From an uncultured Muribaculaceae bacterium (GTDB taxonomy: Bacteria; Bacteroidota; Bacteroidia; Bacteroidales; Muribaculaceae): a stretch of 64,000 nucleotides of DNA. Position 1 is the stretch's first letter, and every line of letters starts with the position of its first letter. Both the position numbers and the translations under genes were made by a program. A model generated the notes under the pieces. That model worked only from the letters and a program-made list of their open reading frames with translations, had not been told where the DNA came from and ran no database searches. Positions 40,666 through 50,647 of the stretch are shown one piece after another. Where the stretch lies: the NCBI GenBank assembly GCA_910586595.1, contig CAJUJB010000007.1:23810-87809 (forward strand). The letters are read 5' to 3'.

Positions 40666-43600
40666 ATGAAGAAAATCAGTTCATTACTTGTGCTGATGGT
40701 GCTTATGGCAGTTCAAGCTGTCATGGCCGCGCCCATCACACAGCCTGATCCGACGAAGACCTACATGATACAGCACTCAAGCTCGCTGTTCATGACAGTC
40801 TCAGGCAACAGTCTTAAAATCATGAGCGCCGGAAACGGTGATACTCAGAAAGTTACATTTGTGCCCGTAGAAGGCGAAGAGGGCGTATACAACATTCTCT
40901 TCGACAACGGCAAATACCTTGGCACAGATAAGAGCTGGACATCACTGCTTATGAGTGATCCCTCCGACCGTATGACTCATTTCGAGCTTAAGGTTTCTTA
41001 CCTTGAAGATTACATCGTGCTCCGTAACCTCGGTCACTATGAGGCAACCGGAGGCCCCAACGACTATTTCGGCACCGACAATAACTCTGAGGGTGGTGGT
41101 ATCTTCACCAATAAGGGTGGCAATGATGGCAAGCATCTCTGGCAGATTGTTGAGGCTACCGATGGCCTTATCACCGCAAGCCTTGAAAATGCTATTGCAA
41201 ATGCAGAGGCGATACTGGCTAAGAATGAGGTAAGCAGCACCTTTACTCAGGATGCTGTTGCTGCAGTTGAAGCCGCTATAGCCGCAGGCAAGGAAGGTCT
41301 CAATGCTTCTACTCAGGCTGAAGTAAATGCAGCTGCCGACGCGCTGAATGCATTCGTTTCGATTGCCAATACCTTTATTGGTAATCTCGCCAGCGCCAAC
41401 ACTGCACTTTCGACCGCGGAAGTTGGTGACAAAACCGGTGCATATCCTCAGGAGGCTGCTGATGCCATGGCTGAGGCTCTCGCTACCGCTGTAGCTGCAT
41501 GGAATGGCGCTGACGCAACTGCGCTCACCGAGGCCAATACAGCCCTCGTCGCTGCTACTTCGGCATTTGCCTCACAGCGCTATGTATTCGTGCCTAAAGC
41601 TGGTGCACAGTACTACATCATCAATACCTCTACAAACCTCATGCTTGGTATAAGCTCAAGCAATGAGGCTATTCTCGACGACATCACCGCAGAAAACAAC
41701 CAGAAGTTTGAGATTATTCCTGTAGAAGGCAGCAACATCGCATTCAACCTCAAAATTGCCGATGGCTCGGGTTACCTTGCACGAAAAGGCAACTGGAACA
41801 CAACTGTTGTAAGTGATCCTACCCAGGATGTTGCCAAGATTGAATTTGAAATTTCAGATCTCGCCAATAATGTATACTTCTTCAAGAAGCTGAATGCTTG
41901 GGGATATATGGCAACCGATGGATCAACTGTTGGTACCCTCGTTTATACCGACAAGGGCAATAATTATGCAACTGCTAAATGGCAGATTAAAGAGGTCGTT
42001 GAGGGTGAACTCCTTACCGGCGGTTTTGACAGCGCTGTTGCAGCTGCCGAGTCTTATCTCGCAAAGGCTGTTGCCGGTGACCAGCCCGGTCAATATCCTC
42101 AGGAGGCCATCGACGCATTGACCGCAGCCCTTACTGCAGCCAAGCAGAATACAGCTTCAACTCAGGCTGAGCTTAACGAAGTTGTAAACACTCTTAAAGA
42201 GGCTAACGCAAACTTCCTCGCAGCTAAGATCGATCCCTACTTTGTGCCTGCTGAGAATACTTACTACCGTTTCTCAGTGCGCAAATATCAGAGCAACTAC
42301 ACCACCAACGCCGAAGACAAAGCCGCAACCGCAAGCTTCGACCCCATGAACAAAGCCCAGTGGCTTACTTTCCAGCCTGTTGAGGGTGCCAAGTACACCT
42401 ATATCGTAAAGAACGACGGCAAAGCTCTGCACTACGACGGTACTTTCGCTGAAGTCAGCGATGCCGACGCACCCAAGTGGACAACCGTATACACCGGTCT
42501 CTACAACTCTGTGCCTTATTTCGCACTTGTTGAATACGATGATCCTACCAAATGTATGACATTCGGCAGCGGCAAGAATTTCGCCATTCAGAATTTCAAT
42601 GCCGGTGAGATTGCTCACTGGGGCCGCATTCTCCCTGTTGATCCTGTCAACGACCCCGATGTTACAAGCCTTGAAGACTGGGCTGCTTACTGCCGTGTAG
42701 TGCTCAGCGAAATCGACCGTGGTAATGCCATCGGCCAGTACAGCGATGCCAAATGTGAGGCATTCAGCGCGCTTATCGAAGAAACTGCCAACTTCGCCGG
42801 TGCAACCCAGGAAGAAGTTAATGCTAAGACCGCAGCCCTCCAGACTGCTGTTGAAGATTTCCGCAACAATCCCAATGCCGTGATCAAAGACGAACTCGAA
42901 GCCGCCATCGCAGCTGCCAAGGCTAAGGCTGCCGCTGCTGAAATCGGTATCGAGATTGGTCAGTACTACGAAAGTGAAATTGAAGCTTTTGAAGCTCAGA
43001 TCGCAGAATATGAAGCTCAGGCAAACACTGTTTCCGAGCAGGAAGCTTGCGACGCCCTTACTGAAGAAGTGAAGGCTGCCACCGAGGCTTTCGCAGGTAA
43101 TGAAGAAGTACAGCCTGTAGCCGACGTGCTCGCCGACGCCATCAAGTGTGCCGAGGCTCTCTATGACGCAGAAAAAGACAATATCGGCGACAACCAGGGC
43201 GAACGTCCTCAGGAAGTTGTTGATGCATTCGCTGCCGCCATCGCAACCGCCAAGGCAGTTGAAACTCCCGACGTAGCTGATCTCGAAGCTCTCCTCGATG
43301 CACGTGCATCGTTCCTCAACGGGGCTATCTCTGTAAACCGCACTCCGCTCCGCAAGGCTATCGCAGCCGCAGAGGCCGACAAATATGCCGACCTTCAGGC
43401 AGGTGAGTTCGACGGTAATTATCCTCAGGAAGCTATCGACACCTTTACTGAAGCTCTTGCGGGTGCCAAGGCTGCCGAGGCCGACATGAGCAAGACTCAG
43501 GAAGAGATTGACGCATGCACCAAGGCTCTCAACGACGCAATGTCAGCTCTTGACAAATCTGTTGTCACCATCAAGTTCACCGAGCTCGACGCAGCCCTCA

Positions 43601-44469
43601 CCAAAGCTGAGGAAGCCGTAGCCAGCGCAACTGAAATCGGCGATGCCGAAGGCAAATGCCCGCAGATCGTAGTTGATGCCCTCCAGGCTGTGATCAACGA
43701 AGCTAAGGCTATCGACCGTGCCGCCATCAACCAGGCCGATGTTGATGCTATGGCTGCTAACCTTGTTGAAGCTACCGCTAAATTCAACGCTGACCTTGTG
43801 AAGTCTACCGGTATCAACGAGGTTCTCGTTGAGGCTCAGGATCTTCTCGATAACGCAGAAGCTGGCTTCAAGCCCGGTAACTATCCCTCGTCGGCTATCG
43901 AGGGTCTCCACGCCGCTATTGAGGCAGCTCTTGAAGTAAGCCTCAACACAGCTTCGACCCAGGCCGAGCTCATTGCCGCTGTCGCAAATCTCAAGGCCGC
44001 CATCGAGACATTCAAGGCTCAGGTGATTGCTCCGAATGACTTGACTTCAATCAACGCCCTTATTGCTGAAGCTGAGGAATTCATCAAGGCTAACGGCAAT
44101 GATGACTTCGTTCTCGCTCTCGCTCTTGAAGATGCCAAGGCTATCGTAGCTGATGCCGACAACCACACCAAGACCGAGATTGCCAAAGCAGAGAAGGATC
44201 TCCGCACCGCTCTTGAATATGCCCGTGAAAATGTAGGCGTAGCCGGTGTAGTTGCTGAAGGTTTCTCAATCAAGGTTGCTGTTGGTAATCTGGTTGTAGA
44301 AGGTCTCGCCGGTAACTGTGTAATCGCAGTCTACACACTCGACGGCCGCATGATCGCTTTCAACGAAACATCTGAATCGACCTTCACTCTCGCTCTTGGC
44401 TCTGGCAAATATGCTGTAGCTGTTCAGGGCGAAGGCTTCAAGGCAACTCAGGTTGTGATTGTAAAGTAA
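40666..44469 (+). CDS. Giant secreted protein with ricin-like modules and FIVAR-type helical repeats
   Basis: 1267 residues. Signal peptide (MKKISSLLVLMVLMAVQA), first ricin-like module (28-165), then helical repeats. Two more beta modules lie at about 305-445 and 525-665. The repeats each start with a G-x-YPQEAIDA-like turn and comprise about 75 residues of Ala/Glu-rich helices; starts near residues 257, 473, 688, 763, 843, 918, 994 and 1070. They fit the FIVAR family found in surface adhesins and glycosidases. The C-terminus (VYTLDGRMIAF, GSGKYAVAVQGEG, VVIVK) resembles a type IX sorting tail. Codon choice is strongly biased, like the ribosomal genes nearby. Adhesin or glycan-binding role is inference. 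Confidence 0.82.
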   Translation: MKKISSLLVLMVLMAVQAVMAAPITQPDPTKTYMIQHSSSLFMTVSGNSLKIMSAGNGDTQKVTFVPVEGEEGVYNILFDNGKYLGTDKSWTSLLMSDPSDRMTHFELKVSYLEDYIVLRNLGHYEATGGPNDYFGTDNNSEGGGIFTNKGGNDGKHLWQIVEATDGLITASLENAIANAEAILAKNEVSSTFTQDAVAAVEAAIAAGKEGLNASTQAEVNAAADALNAFVSIANTFIGNLASANTALSTAEVGDKTGAYPQEAADAMAEALATAVAAWNGADATALTEANTALVAATSAFASQRYVFVPKAGAQYYIINTSTNLMLGISSSNEAILDDITAENNQKFEIIPVEGSNIAFNLKIADGSGYLARKGNWNTTVVSDPTQDVAKIEFEISDLANNVYFFKKLNAWGYMATDGSTVGTLVYTDKGNNYATAKWQIKEVVEGELLTGGFDSAVAAAESYLAKAVAGDQPGQYPQEAIDALTAALTAAKQNTASTQAELNEVVNTLKEANANFLAAKIDPYFVPAENTYYRFSVRKYQSNYTTNAEDKAATASFDPMNKAQWLTFQPVEGAKYTYIVKNDGKALHYDGTFAEVSDADAPKWTTVYTGLYNSVPYFALVEYDDPTKCMTFGSGKNFAIQNFNAGEIAHWGRILPVDPVNDPDVTSLEDWAAYCRVVLSEIDRGNAIGQYSDAKCEAFSALIEETANFAGATQEEVNAKTAALQTAVEDFRNNPNAVIKDELEAAIAAAKAKAAAAEIGIEIGQYYESEIEAFEAQIAEYEAQANTVSEQEACDALTEEVKAATEAFAGNEEVQPVADVLADAIKCAEALYDAEKDNIGDNQGERPQEVVDAFAAAIATAKAVETPDVADLEALLDARASFLNGAISVNRTPLRKAIAAAEADKYADLQAGEFDGNYPQEAIDTFTEALAGAKAAEADMSKTQEEIDACTKALNDAMSALDKSVVTIKFTELDAALTKAEEAVASATEIGDAEGKCPQIVVDALQAVINEAKAIDRAAINQADVDAMAANLVEATAKFNADLVKSTGINEVLVEAQDLLDNAEAGFKPGNYPSSAIEGLHAAIEAALEVSLNTASTQAELIAAVANLKAAIETFKAQVIAPNDLTSINALIAEAEEFIKANGNDDFVLALALEDAKAIVADADNHTKTEIAKAEKDLRTALEYARENVGVAGVVAEGFSIKVAVGNLVVEGLAGNCVIAVYTLDGRMIAFNETSESTFTLALGSGKYAVAVQGEGFKATQVVIVK

Positions 44470-44502
44470 TCACCATGCATTGCTAAACTGAAATTGGTTA
44501 AT

Positions 44503-44543
44503 GGTCAGGAGTCCGGTGGGGCTCCCTCCGCCGGGCTCCGACC
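44503..44543 (+). terminator. Imperfect GC-rich terminator after the FIVAR protein
   Basis: GGTCAGGAGTCCGGTGG pairs with CCGCCGGGCTCCGACC (one bulge, two G-T), loop about 8 bases, then ATTTCCTTCTC. Separates CotH-FIVAR from the GH128-like unit. Confidence 0.7.
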
Positions 44544-44659
44544 ATTTCCTTCTCAAAAAATATTTCAAAAACCTCTCTTTCTCCTTTTTTGACCTAAAAT
44601 TAGAGTCCGCATCGCAGTTTATACGCTTAATTTGCACATAAATCCTAAAACATAAGTTT

Positions 44660-47458
44660 ATGAATTTATCACGCATTATCATCGGTCTTTTAGCTGTCGT
44701 AAGCGCATCGGCTACGGCCAATGCCGGCCTGATTGTGGTGGAGAATGTAAAGTCGGATATGGCGCTTAAAGCCGCCGATGACCTCCATATCACAGCTGCC
44801 GAAGGAGCCATCGCCTCAGGTGTGACTATCGACCTTGCCGATCCCGACTCGCGGCTCTATTTTGATAATATACGCCCCTCTGATGTTATCTCACGGTACA
44901 GCGGCTCCATCACAGTGGGTGGCGAAAAATTTGAGCCCGAATCCAATGTCCGCATCAATGTATATCGTCATGGTACCGAGATTCTCCCTCATGGCCGTGA
45001 CTATGCTCCGCTCGAAGGCTACGGCCTCGTGGAGTTCGGCGGATCGCCCGAGAGCTATGTGCCCGGGCCTTATTACTCCAATTCACCCTCGGCGGATGTC
45101 GAGGAATCCAATATACGGGCGCTTAAGCTCGATGACTCCATGCGCTCATTCCGCCTCCGTCGCGGCTATATGGCAACTTTGGCTACGAATCCCGACGGAA
45201 CCGGTTACAGCCGTTGCTTCATAGCTGAGAATGCCGACCTCGAAGTAGACCAGCTTCCGGCAGAACTCGACGGCAAGGTGTCGTTTGTCAGGGTATTCCC
45301 CTGGCAGCAAGCCTCTAAAAAAGGCTGGGTGGGCGGTAATAACAAAGTCAATCCCCCCGAAGGGTATCTTGACCAGCAGGCCGATGCAACCGGCAGTTCG
45401 TGGGTTTATTGCTGGGGCACTTCGGCTGACTGGTGCGTGTCTCCACAGGCTAAGGGTCAACCTTGGCGTAACCAGGAATTTGTACCCGAGAAATGGGGGC
45501 GTGGCGGAAGCAAAGATTGGAAAATAATCGCCAATGACCTTTCGTCGACCCATCTGCTGAGCTATAATGAGCCTGACCACGGCGAGCAGTCGAATGTGTC
45601 GGTCGAGCAGGCTCTCGAAGAATGGCCCAAGCATCTGGAATCGGGCTTACGTCTGGGCTCGCCTGCCACCACCGATTTTTCATGGCTTTACCGGTTTATG
45701 GACGGTTGCCGCGAGCGCAATTACCGTGTGGACTATGTGGCTATTCATGCCTACTGGGGCGGAAGTGGCAGCTCTGTGCAGGTTACCTCGGTCAAAGACT
45801 GGTATAATAAACTTAAGGAAATACACGAAAAAACAGGATGCCCGATCTGGATTACAGAGTGGAATAACGGTGCCAATTGGACTCATGAGTCATGGCCGTC
45901 CGATAAGGCTGCCCAGCAGGAGAAACAACGCGCCTTTATGGAAGAAGTCCTCGCCATGATGGATACCTGCGACTTTATCGAGCGTTATTCTGTCTACAAC
46001 TGGGTCGAGGAAAAGAGGTCGCTCTTCTGGGGCAATCTTAATCTTACTCCTGCCGGCAAAGTATACTCATCATTCAAGGCTGCACCTGCCTTTTCTCGCT
46101 CTACCGAAGTCATACCGGTGTGGAATGTCAATACACCTGCTGTTGCGGGCGCCACCTACCAGGGCAAGCGTTTGTTCGGTCTCCGCTGGAGCGACATCAA
46201 TCTCGAGCAGACTGGTGGCTACCAGATAGAACGCAGCATCGATGGAGCGGAGTTCGCTCCGGTGGCCACAGTTCCGGCCGGCGTCACTGAGTGGATTGAG
46301 ACAGAACCGGTGGCGGCGCAATCGGAGGTTGCTTACCGCCTCGTCTCGCTCGATTCGGCAGGGAAAGGCATATGCACGTCAGATGCTGTATCGTACGGCT
46401 ATGCAGCCCAGCCCAGCGGCAACATTATTTCAGGTCGCGCCATTGTTGGCAAGGGATTGAAAAATTATCTGTTGCCCGAAGGCTTTGCCTCGGAATCTCC
46501 CGTAGTCGTTGCCGGCACTCAGACCTACCGTATGAAATCTCCGATGTTGGCCGCTGCGGCTGCCTTTGATGGAGATGTGGGCGCGCTCGGCGCCTTGTCG
46601 TGGAAGTATAATACATCTGACTCTTTTGTAAGCCGCGATACTCTGTCGTATATCGTCTTCCCTTCGGCCGGTTTTTACCAGCTCGGTGGGGTCGATGCTG
46701 TGGCTGGCAAGACTTCTGCCAGTTCTGCCGAAGTGCGCCGTGTGACATTCGACCGCACAATGGCCGCAGTGCCCGTTGTGATCCCCACCGTTGTATCATC
46801 GCGGAGCGACTACCATTCGGTAGCCTACGTGTCGGGAGTAAGCACCGATGGTTTTGATGTGCAGTTGCGCTGCGAAACGGCGGCTGACGCGTACATTGCC
46901 GAAGAAGATGTCGACTATGTGGCATTTACTCCCGGAAGTGGTCTGATTGGCGACCGCGAGATTGTTGTTGGCCGCATGGAGAAGGCTCCTATCGGTAATG
47001 TATCAACTCAGGGCTGCCGCATAGAATATGGCCGGAACTTAGGGCTGGCATCTTTCTTCAGTGCGGTTCAGGACTCGCACGGAGATGGCACCTATTCGCT
47101 CCGGTCAACTTCAGTATCAGGCGATGGCGCCACGGTTTTCCGTAATTATGAAACGTCGGCAGGCGCGGCTCCGGCTCCCGCGCAGGCTCTTTTGGGCTGG
47201 TGTGCCATTGGCTCAGCAGCCACCGGAGTGGCAAATGTGGATCTGGCGGCTTATTCTGGCCTCATCTATAATCAAGCCAGTGGACTTCTTTACAGGGCCG
47301 ACGGGCAGCCTCTCGAAAACGTAAACGTGTGCTCCGCCGTAGGTAAGACAGTCGGTCAGACGGCTGCTTGCCAGAGCTTCTCGACCGGAGACCTTGTACC
47401 GGGTGTGTATGTGGCGACCGCCTCGGCCACCCGCCCGCTTAAATTTCTCGTAAACTAA
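44660..47458 (+). CDS. Secreted glycosyl hydrolase with GH128-like (Asl1) catalytic core
   Basis: 932 residues; signal peptide MNLSRIIIGLLAVVSASATA. After an N-terminal ~205-residue beta region comes a TIM-barrel with the GH128 pattern: SYNEPDHGEQ (acid/base Glu near 304), YVAIHAYWGG, and PIWITEWNNGANW (nucleophile Glu near 400). Then a fibronectin-like domain (about 505-590, GGYQIERSIDGAEFAPV) and H-type-lectin-like beta modules. The end (GVYVATASATRPLKFLVN) fits a sorting tail. Characterised GH128 enzymes cut beta-1,3-glucan; that substrate is inferred by family. Followed by the CBM protein after 44 bases. Confidence 0.83.
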   Translation: MNLSRIIIGLLAVVSASATANAGLIVVENVKSDMALKAADDLHITAAEGAIASGVTIDLADPDSRLYFDNIRPSDVISRYSGSITVGGEKFEPESNVRINVYRHGTEILPHGRDYAPLEGYGLVEFGGSPESYVPGPYYSNSPSADVEESNIRALKLDDSMRSFRLRRGYMATLATNPDGTGYSRCFIAENADLEVDQLPAELDGKVSFVRVFPWQQASKKGWVGGNNKVNPPEGYLDQQADATGSSWVYCWGTSADWCVSPQAKGQPWRNQEFVPEKWGRGGSKDWKIIANDLSSTHLLSYNEPDHGEQSNVSVEQALEEWPKHLESGLRLGSPATTDFSWLYRFMDGCRERNYRVDYVAIHAYWGGSGSSVQVTSVKDWYNKLKEIHEKTGCPIWITEWNNGANWTHESWPSDKAAQQEKQRAFMEEVLAMMDTCDFIERYSVYNWVEEKRSLFWGNLNLTPAGKVYSSFKAAPAFSRSTEVIPVWNVNTPAVAGATYQGKRLFGLRWSDINLEQTGGYQIERSIDGAEFAPVATVPAGVTEWIETEPVAAQSEVAYRLVSLDSAGKGICTSDAVSYGYAAQPSGNIISGRAIVGKGLKNYLLPEGFASESPVVVAGTQTYRMKSPMLAAAAAFDGDVGALGALSWKYNTSDSFVSRDTLSYIVFPSAGFYQLGGVDAVAGKTSASSAEVRRVTFDRTMAAVPVVIPTVVSSRSDYHSVAYVSGVSTDGFDVQLRCETAADAYIAEEDVDYVAFTPGSGLIGDREIVVGRMEKAPIGNVSTQGCRIEYGRNLGLASFFSAVQDSHGDGTYSLRSTSVSGDGATVFRNYETSAGAAPAPAQALLGWCAIGSAATGVANVDLAAYSGLIYNQASGLLYRADGQPLENVNVCSAVGKTVGQTAACQSFSTGDLVPGVYVATASATRPLKFLVN

Positions 47459-47502
47459 TAAACAATAAGCATTATATACTCAATACCCCAAAACCAATCA
47501 AG

Positions 47503-50500
47503 ATGAAAAAGCACTATTGCAAAATCCTGCTTGCTTCGCTTGCCCTCGCAGCTCCGTTCTACGGCTATGCTGGCGCACCTGTGGTAACTCTCGGTGCCCC
47601 TGCCACAGCAGTGGCCGCTGCCCCGGCTAAAGCTCAGGCTGCAGGCGTGGTGATCGACGGCACCGGTAATACCGGCACCTTCACAGTCAATGCCGCAAAT
47701 CTTAGCAACCGCATCACACTCACGGCTACTCCCGGTCTGGCGGTTTACCCCGAGGTACTGCCCGCAAATGCAGCCAATGCGACTGTGCGCGTGACTCTGC
47801 TCAGCACACTTCCTCTCACAGAAGGCAGCATCATCCTCCGCAGCGGTGACTACCGTGCAGTTATCCCAGTAACCGGTTACGGCTCCGAGCTCGAGCAGAA
47901 AGACCTCGGCGCAGCGCCCGTATACAGCGGTAACGACAAATCATTTGTCAACCGTGCTGCCGACGGATTTACCGCAGGCGAAGGCGGCTATACCGTTGAA
48001 TTCCGTGTGAAACTCGACAAGTCCAGCGACAGCTTCGATGCTTACGCTGTGACAACAGAGGGCTCTGCCTTCAAGGCTTATGTTGAGCCCGAAGCCGTAG
48101 GTCTCTACAACAGCACAAGCAAGGTAGCATTCGCCAATCCTCTCACCGAGGCTGAAGGCGGTAAATCGCAGTTCTATAACCGCGACGGCAAATTCCACAC
48201 CTATCGTTTCGCTGTTACCAGCGACAAGCGCGTATTTGCTTACCGCGACGGTATCCAGGTTGCAACCCTGCGTGCCAGCGACTACGGCAACCAGCCCGAA
48301 TGGGGCGTTGAGAACGGCGACGTTGTTGAGAACCTCCTCAAAAACGCTGGCTTCGAAGGCGAATGGAACAAGCGCACCAGCGATAGCCTTGTAAACAAAG
48401 TTGAAGGCTGGATTGTCGATCCTATCGACCGTTACAACTGTACTTACGAAGTTCCCAACTACGAGATCAACAACGAGCTCGACCACTTCAATCACGTGCT
48501 CAAACTCCAGCGTTACAACTGGAACGACGGTTGGGGCGCTGGCACAGTGTCGCAGATTGTAGACGTAGCTCCCAACTCGACTTATAGCCTCTCATTCCTC
48601 GCTGGCGGCGGTATGAACACCAAGACCGGAGAGATAATGAGTTCTGTAAAGATTCAGGAAGTTGAGAACAGCACCCTCGGTAGCTCTGTATCCGTCACAA
48701 ACGAAGAAGGTATGGAGCAGTATGGCCTCAACTATACTACTTCTGCCGACTGCAAGCAGATCAAGGTCATCGTTTACAACGAACGCTTCCTCAACGGTGG
48801 TGGCTGGGGCTCGAGCCCGAAGGCATTCTATGTCGACGAAATGGTGCTCACCGGTACCTCTCGTGTTCTTGACCAGAAGACCGGCTTCGACAGCAATGGT
48901 GCGTCGGTTGAGTACTTCACATACGACGTAACCGGTGCGTACGCACCCCTCACCCCTGTTCTCGAACCCGCCGAAAGTGCAGTGGTTATCGATGGCGCCG
49001 GTTCTTCAAAGACCGTCAAAGTCAATATCGCCAATCTTATCTCGGCTGACAAAGTTCAGGTTTCGGCTACCACAGGTTTCTCGGTATTCCCCACCGTACT
49101 CGATCCTTCTAAGGACGGCGAGATCCGCATCACCCTCAACAGCACTCTGCCTGAGACAAGCGGTAAGGTTATTCTCCGCAGCGGCGACCTCCGTACTTAT
49201 ATCGACCTGACCGGCTACGCTGCCGACCTCGAGCAGAAAGATCTCAAAGAAGGTGCCGCATTTGCTGGTACTGAGAAGTCTTTCACCGCTGGTGCAGCAG
49301 AAGGCTTTACCGCTGGCCAGGATGGCTATACCATCGAATTCCGCGCTAAGCTCAACAACTCGATGAGCACACTCGACGCATACGCCGTAACTACCGATGG
49401 CGCTGCATTCCAGGCTTATGTCGATCCTGAAGCTCTTGGCCTCTACAATGGTCTTACCAAGGTAAACGTTGAGAATCCTGCAACTGCAGCCGACGGTGGT
49501 AAGAAAACCTTCTACAACAAAGACGGCAACTTCCACACCTACCGTTATGCTGTAGCTTCCGACGGTCGTGTGACCCTCTACCGCGACGGCCTCTTCGTTG
49601 CAAATCTCCGCACCGCCGACTATGGCCATCAGTCTGAATGGGCTGTTGAAAATGGTGAGGTTGTAGAGAACCTGCTCAAGAATGCTGACTTCGAAGGCGA
49701 ATGGAACAAACGTGCCGACGGTCAGGTTAACCGTGTTGAAGGTTGGTTCCTCGATCCTATTGACCAGTACAACTGCCAGTATTATGTAATCAACAACGAG
49801 ATCAACAACGAACTCGACTACAACAACCATGTGATGAAGCTCCAGCGCTACAACTGGAACGACGGTTGGGGTGCAGGTACAGTTTCTCAGCTTGTTGACG
49901 TGGCTCCCAATTCAACCTATAGCCTCTCGTTCCTCGCAGGTGGCGGTATGAACACCAAGACTGGTGAGATAATGAGCTCTGTACGTATCCAGGAAGCTCA
50001 GGACGCAACCCTCGGTGCCAAGGTTGACATCACCAACGAAGAAGGTATGGAGCAGTATGGCCTCAACTATACCACTTCTGCCGATTGCAAGCAGATCAAA
50101 GTTGTTCTCTACAACGAACGCTTCCTCAACGGTGGCGGCTGGGGTTCAAGCCCGAAGGCCTTCCTTGTTGACGAAATGACTCTTACCGGTACATCACGTG
50201 TACTCGACCAGAAGACTGGCTTCAAGGCTAACGGTGCCAATGTTGAATATTTCGCATTCGACGTGACCGGCGCTTACGCACCATTCGAACCCGGCTTCGG
50301 CACAGGTGTAGACGATGTGCTCGCTGCTGAGAAGGCTTATGCAAACACCACCGCCAACGGCGTGGCAATCTACAACGTTGAAGAAGGAGTATCGGTATCT
50401 GTATACGATACCCTCGGCGCACTTGTGGCTACCGTTCATGACTACGCCGCAGGCAGCGAAATCGCTCTTCCCGCTAATGGCTTATATCTCTGTGTGGTTT

Positions 50501-50541
50501 CCGGCGCCCGGGAATCGCAGACCATCAAGGTAATCTTCTGA
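47503..50541 (+). CDS. Secreted protein with duplicated carbohydrate-binding halves
   Basis: 1012 residues; signal MKKHYCKILLASLALAAPFYGY. Two homologous ~446-residue halves (about 47-490 and 493-935). Each has an Ig-like start (VVIDGTGNTGTF / VVIDGAGSSKTV), a LamG-like middle (GYTVEFRVKL, FHTYRFAVTSD), and a CBM4/9-like part (VVENLLKNAGFEGEWN, QRYNWNDGWGAGTVSQIVD, FLNGGGWGSSPKAF). A short linker (GTGVDDVLA) leads to a sorting-like tail (VSVSVYDTLGALVATV, NGLYLCVVSGARESQTIKVIF split as two pieces: NGLYLCVVSG, QTIKVIF). No enzyme signature. Strong codon bias suggests high expression. Binding of the GH128/GH43 substrate is inferred. Confidence 0.82.
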   Translation: MKKHYCKILLASLALAAPFYGYAGAPVVTLGAPATAVAAAPAKAQAAGVVIDGTGNTGTFTVNAANLSNRITLTATPGLAVYPEVLPANAANATVRVTLLSTLPLTEGSIILRSGDYRAVIPVTGYGSELEQKDLGAAPVYSGNDKSFVNRAADGFTAGEGGYTVEFRVKLDKSSDSFDAYAVTTEGSAFKAYVEPEAVGLYNSTSKVAFANPLTEAEGGKSQFYNRDGKFHTYRFAVTSDKRVFAYRDGIQVATLRASDYGNQPEWGVENGDVVENLLKNAGFEGEWNKRTSDSLVNKVEGWIVDPIDRYNCTYEVPNYEINNELDHFNHVLKLQRYNWNDGWGAGTVSQIVDVAPNSTYSLSFLAGGGMNTKTGEIMSSVKIQEVENSTLGSSVSVTNEEGMEQYGLNYTTSADCKQIKVIVYNERFLNGGGWGSSPKAFYVDEMVLTGTSRVLDQKTGFDSNGASVEYFTYDVTGAYAPLTPVLEPAESAVVIDGAGSSKTVKVNIANLISADKVQVSATTGFSVFPTVLDPSKDGEIRITLNSTLPETSGKVILRSGDLRTYIDLTGYAADLEQKDLKEGAAFAGTEKSFTAGAAEGFTAGQDGYTIEFRAKLNNSMSTLDAYAVTTDGAAFQAYVDPEALGLYNGLTKVNVENPATAADGGKKTFYNKDGNFHTYRYAVASDGRVTLYRDGLFVANLRTADYGHQSEWAVENGEVVENLLKNADFEGEWNKRADGQVNRVEGWFLDPIDQYNCQYYVINNEINNELDYNNHVMKLQRYNWNDGWGAGTVSQLVDVAPNSTYSLSFLAGGGMNTKTGEIMSSVRIQEAQDATLGAKVDITNEEGMEQYGLNYTTSADCKQIKVVLYNERFLNGGGWGSSPKAFLVDEMTLTGTSRVLDQKTGFKANGANVEYFAFDVTGAYAPFEPGFGTGVDDVLAAEKAYANTTANGVAIYNVEEGVSVSVYDTLGALVATVHDYAAGSEIALPANGLYLCVVSGARESQTIKVIF
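47641..50304 (+). repeat. In-frame tandem duplication of about 1.34 kb
   Basis: The segment from 47641 to about 48978 and that from 48979 to about 50304 encode the two halves of the CBM protein. Identity is visible at the DNA level, highest in the last third of each unit (e.g. AACGAACGCTTCCTCAACGG in both). The first third has diverged more. Confidence 0.85.
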
Positions 50542-50554
50542 TAGTTTTTTCTGA

Positions 50555-50594
50555 CGTGCGGGGCCGGGAGCCCGGGCCCGCACGCCTTTTCTTT
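50555..50594 (+). terminator. Rho-independent terminator after the CBM protein
   Basis: CGTGCGGG ... CCCGCACG stem with inner CC/GG and GGG/CCC pairs, followed by CCTTTTCTTTTC. Starts 14 bases after the stop codon. Confidence 0.88.
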
Positions 50595-50647
50595 TCATAT
50601 TTTATTTTTTTTCTATTATACCACTGATTTTTAATTGCTTTAAAGTT

